A DNA stretch of 24,699 nucleotides from positions 1-24,699 of IMG/VR virus record IMGVR_UViG_3300033182_000628. One strand, given 5' to 3'. The notes under the pieces are model-generated. The model was not told the origin of the DNA, ran no database searches, and saw only the letters and a list, made by a program, of their open reading frames with translations. The position numbers were made by a program, and so were the translations under genes. Source of the DNA: a virus. Positions 6,806 to 14,463 of the stretch are shown here, in pieces. Position 1 is the first letter of the stretch, and every line of letters begins with the position of its first letter.

Positions 6806-8236
6806 ATGGCTAAGTTTGAAACTACTATGTTACTTTTTCTTTCTAGTATAGAAGGAACCAAAAATGGTGACATTTATGATGTAGTTCTTGGTAGAGACGG
6901 ATTTGATGTAATATCTGAAAAATCTAATAACAAATTTAGAGATGAAATAAAACAGATAGTTGCTAAAAAATTTCAGAAGGGAGATAGAGCAGTTCTTAGT
7001 ACCACTGCGGGGGGAATCAGAATTATACCAGATGATATTTACATCAATTTTAAAAAGAGATCAAAAGCGAAAAAAACTTCTAGTGGTAAAAAAGTACCCA
7101 CTGCTATTCAAGAGGCAGGAAGTGCTTTTGTTATGCAACAAGTTCTTAATAATAATGCAAATTTTGAAACACCAATATCAATAAAGCAAGATCAAGCAAC
7201 GTATAAGGGACTAGAAAAAATTTTTGGATCTCATAAAGACAAACTGAATGATTGGATTCACAGTTATTATGAACATCAAAATGCATTTTTTAAAGAATTT
7301 AAACGTTCACAGTGGAGTATTTTTGAGCACGGTGGAGAAGACTTTATGGCATTCATAAAAAAACAAGCTAAAAATGTAAAGGAAAAAACAGTTTCTGGAA
7401 ATTTTAAAGATGTTGGTAAATATGAGACTTGGAATCCATCAGACATTTGGGCAGTATATGATAAAGATAAAGTAAAAAAAGAAATTGATGATGCTATTGA
7501 TGATAAGGGTCAGACATTAGATGAATTAAATAATGTTCTTTTAAATTTGATGAACTCAACTCCAACTAAATTGATAGGTCTTTCCTTAAAAAAAATAGAT
7601 CCTAGTGAGACTGCAAGTTTTGCTTATGTTAATAAAGATCCAAAAAGAGTGGAATTTGCCAAAGTTGAAAAAACAAAAATGAGTGATATTAAAATAGAAA
7701 TAAAAACAGAAAAAACTCAGGACGGTATGTCTCAGGGAGCATATGTTTTGTTTGGAAAATATACGATTAATATTATAAGAACACCAGGAGAAAATAAGTT
7801 TACAAATTTGAAATTTGAAAGTGTTATAAAGGGTAGTGGAGGAAGAGGAGGTGCTGCTCCCGTTGAACTCGTTGCAGACTTATTGAAATCTAAAAGTCCT
7901 GGATATAATATTTCTTTTATTAATAAACACCAAGAATATCCACAAACATCTGAGGATTTTTATGATGACACCAGAGATTATGAAAAGATGTATAATTCGC
8001 TAAGACAATATATAACAGGCACTTCTGGTTATATAGAATTTAGAAATAGAATAAATGAAATGTTTGATTCTGATAGGGAAAAAAATAGATTAGTTGCTCA
8101 ATCCAAATTGATGCAACTTCATTTCTTTTCCGACGCACTTGCTAAGAATAGTAATAGTCCAGAATTTTGGACTGACTTATTATATCTTTCCCTGAAAGTC
8201 GGAAAGAGATTTGCACCTCACGGAAAATTAGCATGA
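6806..8236 (+). CDS. Protein with PD-(D/E)XK-like nuclease signature, function unproven
   Basis: A 476-residue protein starting 4 bases after the previous stop. It has a helix with a candidate acidic residue (TAIQEAGSAF, E103), then WNPSDIWAV with D213, then LIGLSLKKI with K262, followed by DPSETASFAYV. The order E...(P)SD...SLK is that of a divergent restriction-endonuclease-like fold and parallels the preceding gene. The rest is lysine-rich and soluble, with a Gly-rich SGGRGGAAP turn near 350. Regions are more A+T-rich than neighbours. It ends in an ATGA overlap with the next ORF. It could be a virion-associated or DNA-processing protein; no family name can be given with confidence. Confidence 0.7.
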   Translation: MAKFETTMLLFLSSIEGTKNGDIYDVVLGRDGFDVISEKSNNKFRDEIKQIVAKKFQKGDRAVLSTTAGGIRIIPDDIYINFKKRSKAKKTSSGKKVPTAIQEAGSAFVMQQVLNNNANFETPISIKQDQATYKGLEKIFGSHKDKLNDWIHSYYEHQNAFFKEFKRSQWSIFEHGGEDFMAFIKKQAKNVKEKTVSGNFKDVGKYETWNPSDIWAVYDKDKVKKEIDDAIDDKGQTLDELNNVLLNLMNSTPTKLIGLSLKKIDPSETASFAYVNKDPKRVEFAKVEKTKMSDIKIEIKTEKTQDGMSQGAYVLFGKYTINIIRTPGENKFTNLKFESVIKGSGGRGGAAPVELVADLLKSKSPGYNISFINKHQEYPQTSEDFYDDTRDYEKMYNSLRQYITGTSGYIEFRNRINEMFDSDREKNRLVAQSKLMQLHFFSDALAKNSNSPEFWTDLLYLSLKVGKRFAPHGKLA

Positions 8237-8457
8237 ACCCACAAGTTACAGAACTATTACAGTCCTTTGAGACTGACTCAAAGACACCGAAAAGGAAGTA
8301 TAATGATTTCCTTGCTCACGTCTACACAACCTTTGACAAACACATCACAATGTGCAAGACAGATAAGATGATGAATAAATATAAGAAAATGAGGAATAGT
8401 GTCCTCAGTTATATTGTTGCAAACGAAAAATCCATAATTAAAAAACTGAGTAAGTAA
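8233..8457 (+). CDS. Small basic protein of unknown function
   Basis: A 74-residue, lysine-rich, helical product that starts in an ATGA overlap with the gene before and ends on the ATG of the gene after (TAATG). This tight packing argues that it is translated with both. It has no membrane segment, signal peptide or recognised motif. The composition (many Lys, Asp and Met; KPKRKYNDF and KYKKMRNS segments) suggests a nucleic-acid or protein adaptor, but nothing in the sequence decides this. Confidence 0.7.
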   Translation: MNPQVTELLQSFETDSKTPKRKYNDFLAHVYTTFDKHITMCKTDKMMNKYKKMRNSVLSYIVANEKSIIKKLSK

Positions 8458-9698
8458 TGAAGAGCTTCTTCCAATTTTTATCTGAATCCACCGCAGTTCA
8501 GCAGGCAGCACGTCTGGGACTGAAAGGTGATGGTCATGGTGGATGGTATGACAACAAAGGTGAGTTTGTTGCCAAGACAGAAAAAGGAAGACTGAAGTTT
8601 TATAATAAGCGTCAGAGAGTTGGTAGACAGGATCCTCCACAAACTGATAGAGAGAAGAATCTTTCTGCGACTTCATACGAAAAAGAACCAGCACAAGAAC
8701 CTGCACCACAACAGCAGGCACCAGCACCAGAACAACCTGCCGCACAACAGGCACCAGCACAAGAAGGTCCGCCACCAGTAGAAAAAACCAAAGGAACACT
8801 GACGATTGCCTTTGGTCGTTTTAATCCACCAACGACTGGTCATGAAAAACTTCTGGACACAGTGGCTAAAAGTTCTGATGATGGTGACTATATTATTGTT
8901 CCGTCCAGAACACAAGATAAGAAAAAGAACCCATTAGATCCGGATACCAAAGTCTCTATTATGAGACAGATGTATCCTAATCACAGTGAGAGAATTGTAA
9001 ATGATCCACAAAACCGCACCATCTTTGATGTGCTCAAGAAGGCACATATGGACGGATATGCTGGTGTAAGAATCATCGGTGGTGGTGATAGAGTAAAAGA
9101 GTTTGAGAAACTCTCTGGCGATTATAACGGAAAGCTTTATGCCTTTGATAACCTAGAAGTTCGTTCGGCAGGAGACAGAGATCCTGATAGTGATGATGTT
9201 TCTGGAATGTCTGCATCAAAACAGAGACAGGCAGCAGCAGAAGGAGACTTTGCCACATTCCGTAAGGGTGTTCCTGCTTCTATGAATAATAAGCAGGCAA
9301 GAGAACTTTATAATACTCTTCGTGCTGCGATGCAGATCAAAGAAGGTTGGAGTCTCTGGGAGATTGCACCTAAGTTTGATTGGATTGGTTTACGTGAAAA
9401 CTTTATCCAAGAAAAGGTTTTTAATGTCGGTGACATTGTAGAAAATCTGAATACTGGATTGGTTGGTAAGATTATTCGCAGAGGTACTAACTATCTGATT
9501 TGTGTCACCGAAGACAATATTATGTTTAAGTCTTGGATCAAAGATGTGATGGAAGCAGTCACAAATAGCGATGCACCATCGGGAGTTCCTGCCGATCAGA
9601 GACTTGTAGGAACCGATGCATTTAGAAAGTATGTTGAGAAAATGGTTCCCGGAAGTGAATGGGGAAAGCAATTTATAAATAAGTATAGAAAAAAGTAA
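8457..9698 (+). CDS. Nucleotidyltransferase-domain protein with T4-like capsid-targeting N-terminus
   Basis: A 413-residue multidomain protein. Residues 1-11, MKSFFQFLSES, resemble the T4 capsid-targeting sequence, with LSE before S11 fitting the (L/I)-x-E gp21-type cleavage rule. Residues 15-55 form a small domain with GHGGWYDNKGEFVAK. Residues 76-108 are a Pro/Gln/Ala linker. Residues 114-275 are a HIGH-superfamily nucleotidyltransferase: AFGRFNPPTTGH (ATP-binding TxGH at 126-129), RIIGGGDR, and SGMSASKQR (249-257) in place of the ISSTxxR motif. Residues 315-360 look like an SH3-like beta domain (FNVGDIVENLNTGLVGKI). Possible reactions are NMN adenylyl transfer or cytidylyl transfer; the sequence does not decide between them. 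A late promoter box for the next gene lies inside its 3' end. Confidence 0.8.
   Translation: MKSFFQFLSESTAVQQAARLGLKGDGHGGWYDNKGEFVAKTEKGRLKFYNKRQRVGRQDPPQTDREKNLSATSYEKEPAQEPAPQQQAPAPEQPAAQQAPAQEGPPPVEKTKGTLTIAFGRFNPPTTGHEKLLDTVAKSSDDGDYIIVPSRTQDKKKNPLDPDTKVSIMRQMYPNHSERIVNDPQNRTIFDVLKKAHMDGYAGVRIIGGGDRVKEFEKLSGDYNGKLYAFDNLEVRSAGDRDPDSDDVSGMSASKQRQAAAEGDFATFRKGVPASMNNKQARELYNTLRAAMQIKEGWSLWEIAPKFDWIGLRENFIQEKVFNVGDIVENLNTGLVGKIIRRGTNYLICVTEDNIMFKSWIKDVMEAVTNSDAPSGVPADQRLVGTDAFRKYVEKMVPGSEWGKQFINKYRKK
9674..9681 (+). promoter_or_regulatory. Late promoter TATAAATA upstream of the 9717 gene
   Basis: An exact T4-type late box inside the last codons of the preceding gene, 35 bases before the ATG at 9717. 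Confidence 0.6.
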
Positions 9699-9716
9699 GA
9701 ATTATTAGATCTTCCA

Positions 9717-11279
9717 ATGAGTAAGCATATTTCTGAGGAGTCCAAAGGACCACGTAAGGGTCATGCGGCAGGAGATACTAGCATTGAGCAACAGGCATCT
9801 CAACTTGCGTCTGATATTAAGTATAAGGCAAGACAAAAGATGAAGGGCACATCAGGATCTAATCTGAGTCCTGGTCAGGTTCAGGCACTTTATAGATCTT
9901 TGTTGAATTCTTCACCTGCTCCTAGTGGTGTTAAGGCAATCGTCAAGAAGAAGTTGTTTGGTGAACAAATTGATCGTGGTGAGAAACTCGTAGCAGAGAC
10001 ATTAGAAAATAAGACCTCTACTGTATTTGGAAGAGTATTTGTAGAAGGTGGTGGGCAGAAGGTAGAAGTAGAAGAGATTGAAGAGGCAGCAGATCAGAAG
10101 TTTATTATCCGCGTAACGGATAAGGCAACTCGTAATACGACATATAGAAAGGCAGATCGTGCTAAGATTGCCGAGCTGAGAGCAAATAAGAACATCGCTT
10201 CTGTTGAAATCACTGGAAGAAAGAAAGCAGACGATGCTTATGGTGAGAAGCATGAGAAGAAGTATGGTCCCGCAAAAGGTAAGAACACCGTTGGTGATAA
10301 GGACGGAGACGGAACCGAAGAACCAGATCGTCACGAGTATGCTGGTGTAAAAGACCGTGCCATTAAAAAAGCAATGGCAAAAGAAGAGTATGTTGATGAG
10401 GCATTCCCAAAGGTTCCCATTGCCAAGAGTATTCAAAGAGAATTGGGGCATCAGGATAAAGTATATCAAAACAAAGATGGGAGCAGAACCACTGTTCGCG
10501 TGAAGATTGACAAGGAAGGAAATAAGCAGGGTGTTATCGGTTCTAGAACCGTTAAGGGAAAAATGGATGAGGAAATCATCTATGAGAAGGAAGATAATGG
10601 AGACAAAAAACTTGATGTAATGAAGGGTAAAAATACTATCAAGGTTAATCCAACCATCGGTGAAAGCATTCGTGCCAAACTTGATGCACTGAAGGCACAA
10701 AAGATTGAGGAGCAGGAAGCTGCTGCAAAAGCAGCAGGTCCTTCACCAGAAGAAAGACGGCAACTTATGAATAAAGATAAGATGCTGAAGAAAAAGATTA
10801 TGATGCAGAAGCAAATAATGCAGATGCAAAGACAGGGAAGACTCCCTCTGAATTATAGTGAAGAAGCAGGTGTAGTTCGTTATTGTCCTAAGTGCGATAA
10901 GAATGAAACCAGAGAAGAGTGTAAGTATGGTGGTGAGTACTGGGATGAAAACTCAAAACCAGCAAAGGCAGAAGATCCAAGAGAAGAACCAACAAAGGCA
11001 ATGCTCTTTAAGAACAAGTTGAGAGCAAGAGGCATTCAGGTTGCTGGTCTTTCACTCTCACCAAGAAACATGAAGACATATGATGATCTTGGTGAAGAAG
11101 CATCAGATCGCGCAAGAGATGAGCATCAGATGCGTGGTGGAATGGCTGCTCGCAAGGACTATGATCGTCCACCTGCCAAGAAACTCTCTAATAAGGAACT
11201 CGGTATTAGAAAGTTTACCCCTGCTGAAAAAGCAAAAAGGGCAAAGGAGATGGTAGCACACCTCAAAAAGATGAAGTGA
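9717..11279 (+). CDS. Large charged late protein, probable virion structural protein
   Basis: A 520-residue, highly charged protein, rich in Lys and Glu, with no membrane segment. Visible elements in order: a basic N-terminal region (1-80); a small beta domain (128-165); a calcium-loop-like DxDxDG segment (D194, D196, D198; GDKDGDGTEEPD) followed by HEYAGVKDRAIKKA; a lysine/methionine coiled coil (345-375); a CPKC...C group (C390, C393, C402) that could be part of a zinc site; and a basic C-terminus. Proteins with this DGDG...EYAGVxDxAIKKA segment recur in cyanophage genomes and are usually considered structural. A TATAAATA late box lies 35 bases upstream, supporting late expression. I know of no defined function. 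Confidence 0.75.
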   Translation: MSKHISEESKGPRKGHAAGDTSIEQQASQLASDIKYKARQKMKGTSGSNLSPGQVQALYRSLLNSSPAPSGVKAIVKKKLFGEQIDRGEKLVAETLENKTSTVFGRVFVEGGGQKVEVEEIEEAADQKFIIRVTDKATRNTTYRKADRAKIAELRANKNIASVEITGRKKADDAYGEKHEKKYGPAKGKNTVGDKDGDGTEEPDRHEYAGVKDRAIKKAMAKEEYVDEAFPKVPIAKSIQRELGHQDKVYQNKDGSRTTVRVKIDKEGNKQGVIGSRTVKGKMDEEIIYEKEDNGDKKLDVMKGKNTIKVNPTIGESIRAKLDALKAQKIEEQEAAAKAAGPSPEERRQLMNKDKMLKKKIMMQKQIMQMQRQGRLPLNYSEEAGVVRYCPKCDKNETREECKYGGEYWDENSKPAKAEDPREEPTKAMLFKNKLRARGIQVAGLSLSPRNMKTYDDLGEEASDRARDEHQMRGGMAARKDYDRPPAKKLSNKELGIRKFTPAEKAKRAKEMVAHLKKMK

Positions 11280-11280
11280 T

Positions 11281-11646
11281 ATGCCAGCACTATCTAAAGC
11301 ACAACAACGTTTCATGGGCATGGTTTATGCCGTGAAGAAAGGAGATATGCCTGCACCTTCCCCCGAAGTTGCACAGGCAGCAGCATCTATGAAAAAAGGA
11401 GATGCTAAGGACTTTGCTTCTACTAAGCACAAAGGTCTCCCTGAAAAGAAGAAAGTTGAAGAAGGTCTTGGATTAGATGTTGCTCGAGCAATTGATAAGA
11501 CAAAACCACCCCTTGGACGTGCAAGTCTAAGAAGAAGTGTTAGCAGTGCCCTTAAGATGGGTGCTGTTAAAAAGAGTATGGAAAAAAGAAAGAAGTCTTT
11601 CAGTGAGTTTCAGAAAAAAGTAGAAGCAGCAAAAGACAAGAAGTAA
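11281..11646 (+). CDS. DUF3008-like small basic phage protein
   Basis: 121 residues. The opening MPALSKAQQRFMGMVYAVKKG matches the characteristic start of the DUF3008 family (SKAQQRFMG), found in many phages and some prophage regions. Residues 25-60 continue with a KKGDAKDFASTKHKGLPEKK segment that is also typical; the C-terminal half is a basic helix. It starts 1 base after the previous stop. Function is unknown; the position in the late cluster suggests a minor virion or assembly protein. Confidence 0.8.
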   Translation: MPALSKAQQRFMGMVYAVKKGDMPAPSPEVAQAAASMKKGDAKDFASTKHKGLPEKKKVEEGLGLDVARAIDKTKPPLGRASLRRSVSSALKMGAVKKSMEKRKKSFSEFQKKVEAAKDKK

Positions 11647-11681
11647 GTTCCTATATAGTGATAGGTTATTTGGAAACCATC

Positions 11682-11885
11682 ATGTTAGGATTTTTACTTC
11701 CACTCGCAGCAAAAGTAATTCAAGATTCTGTTGCCAAGATTCCTGAAAATGAGGAACTCGGTGAGAAACTCATTGAGATTTGTCTTGTTATTCTTGGTAA
11801 GGCAGTCAAACTGACCAAAACCGATATGGACGATAAGCTTTTAGAGACGGTTGCAGCGGCAATTAGAAACAGAGAAGCTGAATAA
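11682..11885 (+). CDS. Small protein with hydrophobic N-terminus
   Basis: 67 residues from the ATG at 11682. An in-frame GTG at 11658 would add 8 residues, but the ATG gives the compact MLGFLLPLAAKVIQDSV opening. The first 14 residues and a second stretch (IEICLVILGKAV) are hydrophobic, with acidic residues between, so the protein may be membrane-associated or form amphipathic helices. No family name can be given. It is the last gene before a late promoter and probably belongs to the 9717-11885 unit. Confidence 0.65.
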   Translation: MLGFLLPLAAKVIQDSVAKIPENEELGEKLIEICLVILGKAVKLTKTDMDDKLLETVAAAIRNREAE

Positions 11886-11888
11886 TTT

Positions 11889-11896
11889 TATAAATA
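11889..11896 (+). promoter_or_regulatory. Late promoter TATAAATA upstream of the 11930 gene
   Basis: An exact late box in the 44-base gap after 11885, 33 bases before the ATG at 11930, which also has a purine-rich AGGTAGGG ribosome-binding region. Confidence 0.75.
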
Positions 11897-11929
11897 TCTG
11901 TATACAAAGAATTTTATAGGTAGGGAAAC

Positions 11930-12472
11930 ATGGCTCTTTGGGGCAATAAAGACTCTTTTAGTAATCTGACAGGAACAGTATCTGTAGATTATGCTACTAA
12001 GATTGTTACTGGTTCTGGAACTACTTTTGTCACCGCAGGAATTTCAACTGGTGACGTGATCGCAATCGGAGCAGGTAATACTTTTGGCGAGGCAGTTGTT
12101 GCAGGCGTTACATCAGCGACTCAACTCTCAATTGCTTCTACTCAATTCTTGAGTGGAGACGCTATTTCGGGTATTGCTTATACCGTATCTCAGCAACCAG
12201 TATATGCTCTTGGTGTTGGATCAACACTTAGAGGTACAGTTGGTGGACCTTCACTCATCTACGGTGTAGATAGAAATGAGGTCGGTATGGCTGCAACAAC
12301 ATCAGCTTTCGGTAAGACTGGTGCTTTTGCTGTTGCACACTCTGGATGGGTTTCTGTTGCAGCAACATATATTGACTCCAGCGGTAATCTGAGAGTTAAG
12401 AGTGAAGTATTAGTTGCCGGTGGCATCAATACTAGCTTCGATGCTGAGGACGACACCTTCTTCCCAGAATGA
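11930..12472 (+). CDS. Small beta-rich virion-type protein of cyanophages
   Basis: 180 residues starting MALWGNKDSF, an opening I associate with a widely conserved cyanophage/marine T4-like protein. The sequence is rich in Gly, Ser, Thr and Val, with alternating hydrophobic residues (TGTVSVDYATKIVTGSGTTF; VAHSGWVSV), as in beta-sandwich structural proteins, and ends in an acidic DAEDDTFFPE tail. It has its own TATAAATA promoter and a good ribosome-binding region, consistent with strong late expression. A structural role (tail or capsid decoration) is inference. Confidence 0.75.
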   Translation: MALWGNKDSFSNLTGTVSVDYATKIVTGSGTTFVTAGISTGDVIAIGAGNTFGEAVVAGVTSATQLSIASTQFLSGDAISGIAYTVSQQPVYALGVGSTLRGTVGGPSLIYGVDRNEVGMAATTSAFGKTGAFAVAHSGWVSVAATYIDSSGNLRVKSEVLVAGGINTSFDAEDDTFFPE

Positions 12473-12486
12473 TAACTGAATGATGT

Positions 12487-12858
12487 ATGAGATTTGATGA
12501 GTTGAACGAGAGCAACTATTTGCTCTTTGCTATAAAATTCTACGATAATCCTCAGGCAGTTACTAAGGATGACTTTGATGACGATCTGAAAAGAATCAAA
12601 TATATTAAAAGGTTATTAAAGAGATATAGAAACACTGGTGAGTTAAAGACGCATCTCATATTGAATCATTTGACCGTTCTTTTTAATGTGTTTAATGATG
12701 CTACTGTTCCCCTACTTTTTTATAATTTAGAGAAAGATCTTTGGCCTTACATAAAGAGTTTTCTGGTATTCTTAAACAGGATACCAGAATACCCCAAAAC
12801 TGAAATTAATAATATCGAGAGCGATCGGGATTGTCTAGTTAAGTTAAAGGAAATCTGA
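12487..12858 (+). CDS. Conserved cyanophage protein of unknown function
   Basis: 123 residues, opening MRFDELNESNYLLFAIKFYDNP, soluble and helical. The motif KRYRNTGELKTHLILNHLTVLFNVF (split here as KRYRNTGELK and HLILNHLTVLFNVF) recalls a protein seen in many T4-like marine phages near structural genes. It starts 14 bases after the previous stop and ends sharing an A with the next ATG. Function is unknown. Confidence 0.75.
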   Translation: MRFDELNESNYLLFAIKFYDNPQAVTKDDFDDDLKRIKYIKRLLKRYRNTGELKTHLILNHLTVLFNVFNDATVPLLFYNLEKDLWPYIKSFLVFLNRIPEYPKTEINNIESDRDCLVKLKEI

Positions 12859-13061
12859 TGAACTTAGATAAAATTATTGGTATCGTTAGAAACCTCAATG
12901 AAGAGGGTATGATGGGTGCTGCACCTGCCAATAATGCTTCTAGCGGAAATATTGCTGGACTTCCACCAGATCAACCTCCCGTAAGAAAGAAGAAGAAAGA
13001 AAGAAAGTATATGAAAGGTCCAGGAAGAAAAGTATGGATGGATTATCTAAACGGTAAGTAA
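12858..13061 (+). CDS. Small basic protein with Lys-rich C-terminus
   Basis: 67 residues, starting in an ATGA overlap with the gene before. A short N-terminal helix (MNLDKIIGIVRNLNEE) is followed by an Ala/Asn/Gly/Pro-rich linker and a strongly basic end (VRKKKKERKYMKGPGRKVWMD). Similar small proteins occur at this place in cyanophage genomes, with no known function. The basic tail could bind nucleic acid (inference). Confidence 0.7.
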   Translation: MNLDKIIGIVRNLNEEGMMGAAPANNASSGNIAGLPPDQPPVRKKKKERKYMKGPGRKVWMDYLNGK

Positions 13062-13062
13062 A

Positions 13063-13479
13063 ATGTTCTCGCAGGGATCAAAGGTTGCAGTTTTAGAATC
13101 AAAACTTGATATGTATGAGGACTTGTCCCGTGAGATGTTGTCTAAGTTAGAGTCTGCCGTAGAAAAAATATCGGAAGGAAACAATCGTATTGCTGCTATT
13201 CTTGCGAAGCACGATGAAAGAATAGAGCAAAGTATGAAGACTGATTCTCTCATCATTAAAATGATTGATGAGTTAAAACAAGAAAGTGAGAAGGATCATA
13301 AGGTTATCCATGATAGGATTGATAGAATACAAGTAGAAATAAAAGGACTATCAAAGTTTCGTTGGCAAGTAGGTGGAGTGTTAGTAGTTGCAGCACTCAT
13401 CATTGGAGCAGGTAGTAGAATTGCTCCCATCTTCTTGACACCACAGGCAGCACCTACTACAATAGAAAGGTCAAAGTAG
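13063..13479 (+). CDS. Coiled-coil protein with C-terminal membrane anchor
   Basis: 138 residues. Residues 5-95 form a long charged helical or coiled-coil region. Residues 102-125 (WQVGGVLVVAALIIGAG...) are a single transmembrane segment, followed by a short tail. This helix-linker-TM layout (HDRIDRIQVEIKGL just before the TM) resembles XhlA-like small phage membrane proteins associated with lysis modules, but it lies next to primase rather than a lysin here. It may be a membrane-tethered spacer or lysis accessory; confidence in function is low. Confidence 0.72.
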   Translation: MFSQGSKVAVLESKLDMYEDLSREMLSKLESAVEKISEGNNRIAAILAKHDERIEQSMKTDSLIIKMIDELKQESEKDHKVIHDRIDRIQVEIKGLSKFRWQVGGVLVVAALIIGAGSRIAPIFLTPQAAPTTIERSK

Positions 13480-13491
13480 TGCCCCTTTATA

Positions 13492-14463
13492 ATGGATTTG
13501 GTTGACTCCAAGTATATTGGACTAGTTTCTTCGCGTCTGCAAAAATTCAAGAGGGTTAAAGCGGATCTCTACAACTTCCGCTGCCCTATCTGTGGGGACT
13601 CCCAGAAGAACAAAAACAAGACGAGGGGATACTTGTATCCTGTGAAGAATAACACCAACTTCAAATGTCATAATTGTGGTGCTAGTTTGTCATTTAATAA
13701 TTTTCTGAAAGAATTAGACCCAGTGCTTCATAAGCAATACACATTGGAAAAGTTTAAAGAGGGTCATACTGGAAGAGGATTTGTGGTTGAAGAACCAAAG
13801 TTTGAGTTTACTAAACCAGTATTCAAAACAAAATTAGATTTGCCAAAGGCATCTGAAATTCCTGCTGCCAGAGAATACCTTGAGAAGAGGAAACTAAACC
13901 CAGAAAAGTTTTACTTTGCTGACAAGTTTAAAGAGTGGACTAACTCTCAGAAACAGACATTCGACACTATTGGTAGGGATGAGTGTCGCATTATTATACC
14001 AATGTATGATAAAGACAATAACCTTATCGGTTTTCAGGGAAGAAGTCTAGTTTCCAACTCTGTTAAATATATCACTGTGATGCTTGATGAGGAGGCACCG
14101 AAGATTTATGGACTTAATGAAGTCAATGACAAACTACCAATCTATGTGGTTGAAGGACCCTTTGACAGCACTTTCGTCAACAATAGCGTGGCTTTGTGTG
14201 GTAGTGACGGTGACCTGGGTTATTTTGAGGGAAGCGATGTCATTCTTGTTTATGATAATGAACCCCGTAATCGAGAAATCGTCAATAGAATTGGCAAATG
14301 TATTACAAGAGGTGAGAGAGTCGTCATCTGGCCAAACGGAATCATAGAGAAAGACATCAATGACATGGTTCTCTCTGGACTTAATGTTATGGATGTGTTA
14401 AAATCAAATACATACTCAGGTTTAGAAGCAAAAATTAAGTTTAACAACTGGAAAAAAATATGA
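13492..14463 (+). CDS. 61: gp61 DNA primase
   Basis: 323 residues. The N-terminal zinc-binding domain has C31-x2-C34 (FRCPICGD) and C59-x2-C62 (FKCHNCGA). The TOPRIM catalytic domain shows the conserved Glu in YVVEGPFDS (E221) and the DxE-type acidic site in VYDNEPRN (D255, E257), followed by KDINDMVLSG. Length is close to the 342 of T4 gp61. It makes RNA primers on the lagging strand as part of the primosome with gp41 (1409/2730). It ends in an ATGA overlap with nrdA, linking priming and dNTP supply in one transcript. Confidence 0.93.
   Translation: MDLVDSKYIGLVSSRLQKFKRVKADLYNFRCPICGDSQKNKNKTRGYLYPVKNNTNFKCHNCGASLSFNNFLKELDPVLHKQYTLEKFKEGHTGRGFVVEEPKFEFTKPVFKTKLDLPKASEIPAAREYLEKRKLNPEKFYFADKFKEWTNSQKQTFDTIGRDECRIIIPMYDKDNNLIGFQGRSLVSNSVKYITVMLDEEAPKIYGLNEVNDKLPIYVVEGPFDSTFVNNSVALCGSDGDLGYFEGSDVILVYDNEPRNREIVNRIGKCITRGERVVIWPNGIIEKDINDMVLSGLNVMDVLKSNTYSGLEAKIKFNNWKKI

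Noticed and set aside
8278-8799. Minus-strand open frame (about 173 codons) opposite two plus-strand genes
   Set aside because: The translation (repeated Val/Leu stretches) mirrors the Pro/Gln/Ala linker repeats on the other strand; it is a by-product of that composition.
10002-10700. Long minus-strand open frame (about 232 codons) opposite the 9717 gene
   Set aside because: Its translation is Phe/Leu/Ile/Cys-rich and domain-free, as expected from the complement of a Lys/Glu-rich gene; it has no promoter or ribosome-binding site and the plus-strand gene is clearly coding.
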